DNA of 64,000 nt from contig CAVRUQ010000016.1 in the NCBI GenBank assembly GCA_963724405.1, forward strand, positions 372,001 to 436,000. Reading direction: 5' to 3'. Positions 30,733 through 38,489 of this stretch are shown piece by piece. The notes beneath the pieces are model-generated. The model saw only the letters and a program-made list of their open reading frames with translations. It had not been told where the DNA came from and ran no database searches. Position 1 is the stretch's first letter, and every line of letters starts with the position of its first letter. Source of the stretch: CAVQBJ01 sp963724405 (GTDB lineage Bacteria > Actinomycetota > Thermoleophilia > Solirubrobacterales > Solirubrobacteraceae). The position numbers and the translations under genes were made by a program.

Positions 30733-31746
30733 ATGCCCGGCCTGATCGAACGCTTCCGCCCCCGCCTCCCGTTCGCGGAGGGCGATCCCGTCGTCAGCCT
30801 CAACGAGGGCTCGACGCCGCTCGTGCCCGCCCCGCGCCTGTCCGAGCAGGTGGGGGCGCGCGTGCTGCTCAAGCTCGAGGGCGCCAACCCGACCGGCTCG
30901 TTCAAGGACCGGGGCATGACCTGCGCCGTCTCGGCCGCCGTGCGCGAGGGGGCCGAGGCGGTCATCTGCGCCTCGACCGGCAACACGGCGGCGAGCGCGG
31001 CGGCCTACGCCGCGCGGGCCGGCCTGCGTGGCGCCGTGATCGTCCCGGACGGCAAGATCGCGGCGGGCAAGCTCGCCCAGGCGCTCATGCACGGCGCGCG
31101 CGTGATCGCGATCCGCGGCAACTTCGACGAGGCGCTCGCGCTCGTGCGCGCGCTCACCGACGCCCACCCGATCGCGCTCGTCAACTCCGTCAACCCGTTT
31201 CGCCTCGAGGGCCAGAAGACGGCCGCCTTCGAGCTGCTCGAGGACCTCGACGGCGACCTCGACGCGCTGTTCATCCCGGTCGGCAACGCCGGCAACGTGA
31301 CCGCCTACTGGAAGGGCTTTCAGGAGGCGGGCGCGGCGCCGCGCCTGTTCGGGTTCCAGGCCGAGGGCGCGGCGCCGCTCGTCCTCGGTCACCCGGTCGA
31401 GCATCCCGAGACGGTCGCGAGCGCGATCCGGATCGGCAACCCCGCCCGCTGGGAGGAGGCGATGGCGGCGATGACCGCCTCGCGCGGCGCGATCCGCGCC
31501 GTGTCCGACGCCGAGATCCTCGCCGCCTACCGCCTGCTCGCGCGCACCGAGGGGATCTTCTGCGAGCCGGCCTCGGCCGCATCGGTCGCCGGCCTGCTCA
31601 AGTTCGGCGCCGACGGGGCGGGCACCGTCGTCTGCGTGCTGACCGGGCACGGGCTGAAGGACCCCCAGACGGCGCTCGACCAGGACGGCGCCGTGATCCC
31701 GTGCGAGGCCGAGCTGGGCGCGCTCGAGCGGGCCGTCCTGCAATGA
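30733..31746 (+). CDS. thrC: Threonine synthase
   Basis: 337 residues. Lys58 in GSFKDRGM is the pyridoxal-phosphate Schiff-base residue. ICASTGNTAASAAAYAARAG and the later PVGNAGNVTAYWKGF and SAASVAGLLK complete the fold-type II layout of ThrC. It turns O-phosphohomoserine into threonine. The start is 20 bases after hom, behind AGGGGAGG-like sequence, and its stop overlaps thrB. Confidence 0.94.
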   Translation: MPGLIERFRPRLPFAEGDPVVSLNEGSTPLVPAPRLSEQVGARVLLKLEGANPTGSFKDRGMTCAVSAAVREGAEAVICASTGNTAASAAAYAARAGLRGAVIVPDGKIAAGKLAQALMHGARVIAIRGNFDEALALVRALTDAHPIALVNSVNPFRLEGQKTAAFELLEDLDGDLDALFIPVGNAGNVTAYWKGFQEAGAAPRLFGFQAEGAAPLVLGHPVEHPETVASAIRIGNPARWEEAMAAMTASRGAIRAVSDAEILAAYRLLARTEGIFCEPASAASVAGLLKFGADGAGTVVCVLTGHGLKDPQTALDQDGAVIPCEAELGALERAVLQ

Positions 31747-32594
31747 TCCGCCGCCGGGTGGTCCGCGTGCCGGGATCGTCCGCCAATCTCGGTCCCGGGT
31801 ACGACACCTTCGCCGCCGCGCTCGACGTCCAGCTCGATCTGGAGGTGAGCGAGACGGGCGCATTCGCCGTGGAGACGGAGCTTGCGGTGCCGCTCGGGCG
31901 GGACAACCTCTGCGTGCGCGCGTTCGAGCGCCTCGCGCCGGCCGACGGATTCCGCTTTCGCATCGAGTCGCGGATCCCGATGTCCGGCGGGCTGGGGTCG
32001 AGCGCCGCCGCGATCGTGGCCGGGCTCGCGGCCGCCGATCACCTGTTCGAGCTCGACGCCGATCTGCTCGCGCTCGCCACCGAGATCGAGGGGCATCCCG
32101 ACAACGTCGCGGCCGCGCTGCGGGGCGGGATCGTCGTCTGCGCCGACGGTGACGCGGTCAGCTTCACGCCGCCGCCGACCCTGGAGGCGGTGATCGTCAG
32201 CCCGGGCGAATCGGTGCCGACCTCGCTCGCGCGCTCGGTGCTCGAGCCGACGGTATCCCGCGCCGACGCGGTCTACAACGTCGCCCACGGCGCGCTGCTG
32301 ATGCTCGGCCTGGCCCGGGGCGACCTCGATCTGATCGCCCGCGGGCTGCACGATCGCCTGCACCAGGACGCCCGCGCGCATCTGTTCCCGCGCTCGATCG
32401 AGCTCGTGCGCCGCGCCCGCGAGCTCGGCGCGCTCGGGGGGACGATCTCGGGCGCCGGGCCGGCGGTGCTGCTGTGGTGCGCCTACGACCAGACGGCCGC
32501 GGTCATGGACGCGCTGCGCGGCGAGCTCGACGGCTGGGCGACCGTGCTGCGGGCGCCGTTCGCCACGCACGGGGTCGACGTGCGGGCGCTGTAG
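31743..32594 (+). CDS. thrB: Homoserine kinase
   Basis: 283 residues. GHMP kinase features are clear: VPGSSANLGPGYDTFAAAL at the N-terminus, the ATP loop PMSGGLGSSAAAI at about 80-92, and GGTISGAGPAVLLW near the C-terminus. It phosphorylates homoserine with ATP, feeding threonine synthase coded just before it. ATG overlaps the thrC stop (ATGA). It ends the operon. The next gene is convergent with a nine-base gap. Confidence 0.95.
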   Translation: MIRRRVVRVPGSSANLGPGYDTFAAALDVQLDLEVSETGAFAVETELAVPLGRDNLCVRAFERLAPADGFRFRIESRIPMSGGLGSSAAAIVAGLAAADHLFELDADLLALATEIEGHPDNVAAALRGGIVVCADGDAVSFTPPPTLEAVIVSPGESVPTSLARSVLEPTVSRADAVYNVAHGALLMLGLARGDLDLIARGLHDRLHQDARAHLFPRSIELVRRARELGALGGTISGAGPAVLLWCAYDQTAAVMDALRGELDGWATVLRAPFATHGVDVRAL

Positions 32595-32603
32595 CGCCCG
32601 GGC

Positions 32604-33383
32604 TCAGGCGGCGAACGAGCCGAGGCGCGAGCGCGCCGACCCGAGCCCCTCCACGCGGGCCAGCACCTCGTCGGCGAGCGCGACGTAGTCGGCGCCGAGG
32701 TCGGGGCGATGGTCGAGGATCGACGTCGCCCGCTCGGCCGACTCGGCGTAGGCGATCGATGCGCGGATGACGGTGTCGAACACGCGGTCCCCGAAGGCCT
32801 CGCGCAGCGAGGCGAGGGCCTCGCGCGAGTGCACGGTCCGCATGTCGGCGATGTTGAGCACGATCCCGAGCAGCGTCAGGCCGGGGTTGAGGCTCTCGCG
32901 CGCGAGGTCGATCACCTCGAGCGCCTGCTCGACCCCCTGCAGGGCGAAGTACTGCGCCTCGGCGGTGATGAGGGCGTAGTCGGCGGCGACGAGCGCGTTG
33001 ACGGTGAGCAGCCCGAGCGAGGGCGGGCAGTCGATGAGGACGACCTCGTAGCCGTCGCCGACGGCGGCGAGCGCGCGCCGGAGGCTCAACTCGCGACCCA
33101 TCTTCCCGCCGAGCATCAGCTCCGCCTCGGCGAGGTTGAGGTTGGCCGGAATGATGTCGTCGTGCACCGCCTCGTCGGCCGGTGCGCGCGAGGACAGGAC
33201 GTCGCCGATCGTCGGCTCGGCCTCGGGCGGGACGTCGAAGTAGTCCGACAGGTTGCCCTGCGGGTCGAGGTCGACGACGAGCGTCGGGATGTCGACCCGC
33301 CGCAGGACGTCGGCCAGCGTGCGCACCGCGGTCGTCTTGCCGGTGCCGCCCTTCTGGGACAGGACAGCGATCGTTCGTGCCAT
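32604..33383 (-). CDS. ParA/MinD-family ATPase
   Basis: 259 residues. The deviant Walker A is KGGTGKTT at 11-18. Walker A' is VVDLDPQGNLSDYF, and switch II is VVLIDCPPSLGLLTVNAL. The C-terminal helix ends in a Ser/Arg-rich tail. It should bind ATP as a dimer and position DNA or a protein complex. There is no parB or centromere-like repeat next to it, so it is probably an orphan rather than the chromosome-partition ParA. Its stop is convergent with thrB. An FHA-protein gene lies upstream on the same strand. Confidence 0.88.
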   Translation of the reverse strand: MARTIAVLSQKGGTGKTTAVRTLADVLRRVDIPTLVVDLDPQGNLSDYFDVPPEAEPTIGDVLSSRAPADEAVHDDIIPANLNLAEAELMLGGKMGRELSLRRALAAVGDGYEVVLIDCPPSLGLLTVNALVAADYALITAEAQYFALQGVEQALEVIDLARESLNPGLTLLGIVLNIADMRTVHSREALASLREAFGDRVFDTVIRASIAYAESAERATSILDHRPDLGADYVALADEVLARVEGLGSARSRLGSFAA

Positions 33384-33456
33384 CGGCCGCGATACTACGC
33401 CGCTGCGCCTCGATCGGCGTCGCGATGGAAGGCGGGCCGCATAACGGCCCCGCGAA

Positions 33457-33482
33457 GCCCCGCTCGCGGGCGCGAGCGGGGC
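33457..33482 (-). terminator. Terminator-like hairpin after the FHA gene
   Basis: Inverted repeat GCCCCGCTCGCG / CGCGAGCGGGGC with two bases between, 22 bases past the FHA gene stop on the minus strand. In the transcript the inner pairs would open to make a larger loop. Confidence 0.55.
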
Positions 33483-33504
33483 CGCGAGGTTGTGAGCCGT
33501 CCGG

Positions 33505-34074
33505 TCAGCCGATCTGCTGCAGCCGCGTGTCGGCTGCCGTCGCGACCATCAGGACGGAGAGGTAATACAGCCGGTAGCGCCCGACGAGGATCTCGTCGCC
33601 GTCCTTGAGCACGCTCCATTCGACGCGCTCGCCGTTGACGAACACCCCGTTGAGGCTGCGGTCGTCGAGCACCCGCACGCCATCGGCCTGGCGGACGATG
33701 AGCGCATGGCGGCGCGAGACCGTCGGATCGTCGAAGCGGACGTCGGCGGCCAGGCTGCGCCCGACGCGGGTCCATTCGCGCGTCAGCGGCACGATCCGCA
33801 CGCGGGCGCCCTCGTCGAAGGCGAGGTACTCACCCGGCTCGTCGGCCAGCATCCGCGCCTCGGTCAGCCAGGCCTGACGCTCGTCCGGCGCCGGGGCCGT
33901 CGGGGTCCGCGAGAAGCGCCCGGTGCTGAACAGCGAGGCGCGCGTGAAGTCGCGCCCGCCGCAGCCCGGGCAGTCGCACAGCGTGTCGGCACCAGCGAGT
34001 GTGAGCACGTACCCGCACTGCTGGCAGCGGAACGAACCGCTTCCGGCCATCGTGCCCGACGTGAGTGACTCCAT
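33505..34074 (-). CDS. Zinc-ribbon and FHA domain protein
   Basis: 189 residues from the ATG preceded by GAGGGAG; an upstream in-frame start adds only low-complexity residues. Residues 15-45 form a zinc ribbon (CQQC then CDCPGC). The FHA domain follows at about 90-175, with TRVGRSLAADVRFDDPTVSRRHALI and the conserved SLNGVFVNGERV. FHA domains read phosphothreonine, so it is probably a target or partner of a Ser/Thr kinase. No kinase gene is adjacent. A hairpin terminator follows. Confidence 0.82.
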   Translation of the reverse strand: MESLTSGTMAGSGSFRCQQCGYVLTLAGADTLCDCPGCGGRDFTRASLFSTGRFSRTPTAPAPDERQAWLTEARMLADEPGEYLAFDEGARVRIVPLTREWTRVGRSLAADVRFDDPTVSRRHALIVRQADGVRVLDDRSLNGVFVNGERVEWSVLKDGDEILVGRYRLYYLSVLMVATAADTRLQQIG

Positions 34075-34364
34075 CTGAAGCTCCCTCTGTAGCGGCTCGA
34101 CGTGCGGGGAGAGCGCCGGGTGGGGTCCGTGGCTCACCGACTGCACGCCTACCTGCCTTCGATCATAACGAGCGTGTCAATCGTCACATTTCCGCATAGC
34201 AGAGCGGAAAATGGCCTCGCTCGCCTACCATTTCCGACCCGCTCCGGGGCTCCAACATCCCTTGGGGCCGGTGGTGCCGGTCAGACCAAAGTACCCGGCG
34301 ACGGCCCGGCGCAAACGGTGTTGCAGGGGCAGGACCGACGCCTCGCGCGGCGAAGCCCAGGGCG
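34075..34364. other. Divergent intergenic region
   Basis: 290 bases between the FHA gene (minus) and the small zinc-ribbon gene (plus). A TATGAT -10-like box for the minus strand lies at 34162-34167. A TTTCCGC / GCGGAAA hairpin spans 34189-34210. No gene or known riboswitch was seen. Confidence 0.4.
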
Positions 34365-34622
34365 ATGAGCGCCGTGCAGACCGATAGCGACAAGCTCGAG
34401 CGAGAGCTCCTGAGACGCGGCGTCGGCGCGCTGGCGGCCGACCGCCATCGCTGTGCGGACTGCGGGCGCACCCCGCTCATCGGCGAGCAGGTCCATCTGT
34501 ACGACGACCGCCTCGTCTGCGAGCTCTGCCGCCTGCTGCGACCCGACGCGCCGAGCGCGACCGAGGTCGTTCGTCACTCCGAGCACGGCCACACCGTGCG
34601 CCTCATGGCGCGCGCGGCGTAG
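34365..34622 (+). CDS. Small zinc-ribbon protein
   Basis: 85 residues. One zinc-ribbon is plain: CADCGRTPLIGEQVHLYDDRLVCELC, with two Cys-x2-Cys pairs about 22 residues apart. A short helical N-terminus and a His-rich tail (VVRHSEHGHTVRL) flank it. It has no other domain. Similar small ribbon proteins are common in these bacteria and may bind nucleic acid or proteins. Function unknown. It is followed after 53 bases by the START-fold gene. Confidence 0.65.
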   Translation: MSAVQTDSDKLERELLRRGVGALAADRHRCADCGRTPLIGEQVHLYDDRLVCELCRLLRPDAPSATEVVRHSEHGHTVRLMARAA

Positions 34623-34675
34623 CGCCGGCGCCGCGGCGAGCCGTCTGCGCCAAGCAACAAATACACTCCGGCGCC

Positions 34676-35176
34676 GTGGATCCCGTGACCGTGTCCGTCG
34701 TCGTCGACGCTCCTCGCGAGCGCGTCTTCGACTACCTCCAGGACATCGCCAACCACCCCGAGTTCTTCGATCACTTCCTCGTCGACTGGCATCTGACGCG
34801 CGAGGACCCCGTCGGCCGCGGAGCCGGCGCCCGCTTCCGGATCAAGACCCACGGCCCCGGGCGACGCTTCAGCTGGGGCGACGTCAGCTTCGCCGAGGTC
34901 CAGCCGCCGCACCGGATCGTCGAGGTCGGCCGGCGGGGGAAGGCGAACCGGATCCGCACCGTCGGCGTCTACGAGCTCACCGAGGGGCCGGGCGGCACGA
35001 CGCATGTCCGCTTCTCGATGGAGAGCGAGCCGGCGACGCTGTGGGACCGCGCCGCCGAGGCGACCGGGCAGCGTCGCCGGCTGCGCCGCCGGAACATGCG
35101 CGCCCTGCGCCGCCTGCGCTCGATCCTGGAGGTCGGCGATGGCCGCGGCGTTCGGGCCACGGTCGCCGGCGGCTGA
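34676..35176 (+). CDS. START/SRPBCC-fold protein (polyketide cyclase-like)
   Basis: 166 residues from GTG. VSVVVDAPRERVFDYLQDIANHPEFFDHF is the typical strand-helix start of the SRPBCC superfamily. The mid part FSWGDVSFAEVQPPHRIVEVG and the C-terminal helix RRRNMRALRRLRSILEV complete it. The hydrophobic cavity binds small lipophilic molecules. The ligand is not known. There is no signal peptide. A basic loop (GQRRRLRRRN) before the last helix is unusual and might contact membrane or nucleic acid. Confidence 0.8.
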   Translation: MDPVTVSVVVDAPRERVFDYLQDIANHPEFFDHFLVDWHLTREDPVGRGAGARFRIKTHGPGRRFSWGDVSFAEVQPPHRIVEVGRRGKANRIRTVGVYELTEGPGGTTHVRFSMESEPATLWDRAAEATGQRRRLRRRNMRALRRLRSILEVGDGRGVRATVAGG

Positions 35177-35219
35177 GCCCGTGGCCCCGGACGTCGCGAT
35201 GGATAAACTGCCCGCCCGC

Positions 35220-35807
35220 ATGACCGCCCGCCGTCGCCTCCCCGTCGCGATCCTGCTCGTCGTGCTCGCCGCGCTCGCGTTGTCGGCGTGCGGCGACTCG
35301 CACACGCCGCTGACGCACGAGGACAACACGGGCGCCGGCGGCGTGAACAGCAACTACATCACGCTCGGTGGCGTCAAGTACCAGGTGCAGATCTCGCGCG
35401 AGTTGAACCCGTACAAGGTCGAGGACGCCGCGTACCTGAGCGGCATCCCGGCCGCCAAGCGCCAGCCGCCGCCCGGGTACGTGTGGTTCGCGGTGTTCCT
35501 GCTCGCGCTCAACCCGGGCCACAGTCCCGAGCCGGTCGCCTCGACGTTCGCGCTGAACGACACGCAGGGCAACGTGTACACCCCCATCACGCTGCCCGCC
35601 GGCAACCTGTACGCCTACCACGCGACGACGCTCCAGCCCGGTCAGCAGATCCCGATCGTCGACAGCACCGCCTACTACAGCCCGACCCAGGCCGCGCTGC
35701 TCCTGTTCCAGATTCCCACGAGCGCCTACGACAACCGCCCGCTCACCCTGACGTTCTCCGATCCTGCCGATCCGACCAAGGTCGGCACCGTCACCCTCGA
35801 CGTCTGA
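35220..35807 (+). CDS. Lipoprotein of unknown function
   Basis: 195 residues. MTARRRLPVAILLVVLAALALSAC has a basic start, a hydrophobic core and a lipobox, LSAC, so the mature protein is tethered to the membrane through Cys24. A second ATG 21 bases upstream is in frame. The mature part has a strand-rich pattern (YITLGGVKYQVQISRELNPY, YVWFAVFLLALNPG, STFALNDTQGNVYTPITLP), like immunoglobulin-type DUF4352 domains of actinobacterial lipoproteins. Role unknown. The next gene encodes a tandem diguanylate cyclase. Confidence 0.75.
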   Translation: MTARRRLPVAILLVVLAALALSACGDSHTPLTHEDNTGAGGVNSNYITLGGVKYQVQISRELNPYKVEDAAYLSGIPAAKRQPPPGYVWFAVFLLALNPGHSPEPVASTFALNDTQGNVYTPITLPAGNLYAYHATTLQPGQQIPIVDSTAYYSPTQAALLLFQIPTSAYDNRPLTLTFSDPADPTKVGTVTLDV

Positions 35808-36031
35808 GCGGTGCCCGGGGGCGGCCCCGGTGGCCGCCCGTCGGAGCGGGTCGCGGCGGCCGCTCCACCGCGCAACGGCCGATCGTCAGCGGCCGTTCGC
35901 ACCCCGCAAGAAACCTGAGCAAGCTGCGGCCATTTCCGCTTAACGTCGGTCACCCGCGCGTCGATGTGGTTCGTGTGAGTGCGGCCAGTTTCCTCTGTCG
36001 CAATGACTCCGAACGCGGTCGGCTCGTTGAC

Positions 36032-38185
36032 ATGCGCCGCCGCCTGCACTGGGTGGAGCCCGTGGCGCTCGGCCTCCCGTTCGCGGCGATGGTCGCCGGG
36101 CACGCGCTGTTCGGCTGGACCGCGCTCGTGCCCGCCGCGCTCGCGCTCGTGGTGTTCCTCGGCGTGCCGCGGCTGCTGCAGCACCACCGACGCCCCGAGC
36201 AGGTCGTTGCCGCCACGTTCGTCGCCACCCAGCTGTGCCTCGCCGCGGCGATCGTGCTCGCCGACGGCGGGCGCGAGTACCTGCTGCCCGTTCTCGTGCT
36301 GCCGATGGTGCTCGTCTGCGTCCTGTTCCCGGCGCGGGTGACGATCGCCGGGATCGTGTTCACCTCGCTGCTGATCCTCGGCGCGGGCCTCGGCTTCGAC
36401 CTGGCCGAGGTGTCCGCCTCGCCGCCGGTCCTGTACTTCCCGATCCTGCTGACGATCGTGTTCACGATCTCGGCCATCCAGGTGCGCAATCTCGACGCCG
36501 ACACGCGCTCGAAGGTCGTCGTCGACCGCCTCACCGGGATGCTCAACCGCGCCGCGCTCGCCCCGCGCCTGGGCGAGCTCACCCATCAGGCGTCGGTGAC
36601 CGGCGGCCAGGTGGCGGTGATCATCGGTGACGTCGACCACTTCAAGGCGATCAACGACCGCCACGGCCACACGAGCGGCGATTCGGTGCTCAAGGAGGTC
36701 GCGGCCCGCCTGCGCAGCGGCGTCGGCAGCTTCGAGCCCGTGTACCGGCTCGGGGGCGAGGAGTTCATGCTCGTGCTCGCCGACACCGACGTCGCCGGCG
36801 CGGTCGCCGTCGCGCAGACCCTGCGCCGCGCCGTCCGCGACCAGCCCGTCCTCGAGCTCGACGTGACGATGTCCTTCGGCGTCGCCGCCTCGGACCCGGG
36901 GCAGCCGTTCGAGTTCGAGACCGTCTTCGCCCGGGCCGACGCCGGGCTCTACAAGGCCAAGCGCTCCGGCCGCGATCGCGTCTCGGTCGGCGGCGCGCGG
37001 TCTGAGACGGCCGCCCACGTCCAGGGTGTCGCGCGCGTCGTCCCGCCCTCCAGTCAGCGCGCCGGCGGGGCCCCCGAGAACCTCCCGGTCGAGGGCCCGG
37101 CCGTCGGCAGCTGGCGCGAGCGCATCGCCCGCGAGGAGGCCGAGACCGGCAGCTGGCTCGTGCGCGACGAGATCGAGCGCGAGCACCTGCTCGAGCTCAA
37201 CCGCCGCCTGCGCCGCGTGTTCCGGGTTGCGGCGACGATCGCGTTCCTCGGGATCGTGGTCGCCGGACCGTGGTACGGCTGGCTCACGCTCGTGCCGCCG
37301 GTGATCGTCGGCATCGGCTACAACCTCATGGAGTTCCGCCTCGAGCGCCTGCGCCGGCCGGAGTACGCGCTCGCCCTCGGCTGGCTCGCGTTCCAGGCGA
37401 GCATCGCCGCCGGCTTCTGCCTCTCCACCGGCGCGCCGCTGTTCGCCCTCGGCCTGTTCATGACGATGGTCATCGGGTCGAGCGCCGTGTTCCCCGCCCG
37501 GGCCACGGTCGTCGGCGTCGCCTTCACCGCGCTCCTCATGACGATCGTGGTGTTCAACCGCGCGCCCAATCTCATCACCCACGATCCGGTCATCCTGCTG
37601 CTCGGCCTCGCCGCGCTCGTGACGATCGCCTGCATCGGCTGGGCGGTCGGCCAGTCGGCGATCGACCATCGCAGCGCCTCGGTCGTCGACCACCTCACCG
37701 GGCTGCTCAACCGCACCGCGCTCGAGGCCCGCTCGGCCGAGCTGGCGGCGCAGACGGCGCAGACGGGCGAACAGGTGTCGGTCATCGTCACCGACCTCGA
37801 CCGCTTCAAGGCCGTCAACGACGGGCACGGGCATGTCGTCGGCGACATCGTGCTGCGCGAGGCGGCCTACCGCATCCGCAAGTGCCTGCGCGCCTTCGAG
37901 TCCGCCTACCGGTTCGGCGGCGAGGAGTTCGTCGTCCTGTTGGCCGGCGTCGACGAGCACGAGGCCGCCGCCGTGGCCGAGCGCCTGTGGGATGCCGTGC
38001 GCCACGAGCCGATGAACGGACTCCCGGTGACGATGTCGGTCGGTGTCGCGGCCTCGGTGGCGGGCGAGCGCTTCGACTTCGCGGCCGTGTTCGCGCGCGC
38101 CGACGCGGCGCTGCTCGAGGCCAAGCGCGGCGGACGCGACCGCGTCCAGCTCGCCTACACGGTCACGTCGGTCGTCGCCGCGTAG
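36032..38185 (+). CDS. Tandem membrane-GGDEF diguanylate cyclase (two complete modules)
   Basis: 717 residues from ATG; GTG codons about 60 bases upstream are in frame. The layout is repeated: a membrane block (about 10-150), a GGDEF domain (about 165-325, metal Asp200 in GDVDHFKAIN, active loop G241-G-E-E-F), a linker, a second membrane block (about 400-540), then a second GGDEF domain (about 550-715, Asp588 in TDLDRFKAVN, G629-G-E-E-F). Both copies keep catalytic and metal residues. Canonical inhibitory RxxD sites are missing; the second has RxxE. One chain could therefore form a complete cyclase dimer making cyclic-di-GMP. Confidence 0.92.
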   Translation: MRRRLHWVEPVALGLPFAAMVAGHALFGWTALVPAALALVVFLGVPRLLQHHRRPEQVVAATFVATQLCLAAAIVLADGGREYLLPVLVLPMVLVCVLFPARVTIAGIVFTSLLILGAGLGFDLAEVSASPPVLYFPILLTIVFTISAIQVRNLDADTRSKVVVDRLTGMLNRAALAPRLGELTHQASVTGGQVAVIIGDVDHFKAINDRHGHTSGDSVLKEVAARLRSGVGSFEPVYRLGGEEFMLVLADTDVAGAVAVAQTLRRAVRDQPVLELDVTMSFGVAASDPGQPFEFETVFARADAGLYKAKRSGRDRVSVGGARSETAAHVQGVARVVPPSSQRAGGAPENLPVEGPAVGSWRERIAREEAETGSWLVRDEIEREHLLELNRRLRRVFRVAATIAFLGIVVAGPWYGWLTLVPPVIVGIGYNLMEFRLERLRRPEYALALGWLAFQASIAAGFCLSTGAPLFALGLFMTMVIGSSAVFPARATVVGVAFTALLMTIVVFNRAPNLITHDPVILLLGLAALVTIACIGWAVGQSAIDHRSASVVDHLTGLLNRTALEARSAELAAQTAQTGEQVSVIVTDLDRFKAVNDGHGHVVGDIVLREAAYRIRKCLRAFESAYRFGGEEFVVLLAGVDEHEAAAVAERLWDAVRHEPMNGLPVTMSVGVAASVAGERFDFAAVFARADAALLEAKRGGRDRVQLAYTVTSVVAA

Positions 38186-38224
38186 CACCCGCGGCGCGGC
38201 TTCAGGAAGGCCCCGGACATATCA

Positions 38225-38250
38225 GAGCTCGGGCATCCCTGCCCGAGCTC
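38225..38250 (+). terminator. Terminator hairpin after the diguanylate cyclase gene
   Basis: Perfect 11-bp stem GAGCTCGGGCA / TGCCCGAGCTC with a four-base loop (TCCC), 39 bases after the stop. Confidence 0.75.
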
Positions 38251-38454
38251 ATGATTGGGTGAGGAGGGTCTTGCTGTGCTGAGGGCGGCGGGTCAGACCG
38301 CCCCGATGAACACTGGATGAAGCGTCCATCTAGTGGTCTTATCGACAAGTATCAGCACAAACATAAGCGAAAGTCACATTTTCTTGGAAATTTTCTGCGC
38401 CCCGGACGACGGGCCCGGGCCAAAATGTGCCCGGACGCAGCGGAAACGCGGGGA

Positions 38455-38479
38455 AAGGCGGGCCTGATGGGCCCGCCTT
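38455..38479 (-). terminator. Terminator hairpin after the penicillin-binding protein gene
   Basis: 10-bp stem AAGGCGGGCC / GGCCCGCCTT with a five-base loop, 10 bases past the stop on the minus strand. The transcript strand ends the stem with TTT. Confidence 0.65.
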
Positions 38480-38489
38480 CCGAGGGTCC

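Larger units (their letters stand above)
38186..38489. other. Intergenic gap between convergent genes
   Basis: 304 bases between the ends of the diguanylate cyclase gene and the penicillin-binding protein gene. It holds one hairpin terminator for each side. A stretch of AT-rich DNA at about 38335-38400 is unusual for this genome, with no gene in it. Confidence 0.5.
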
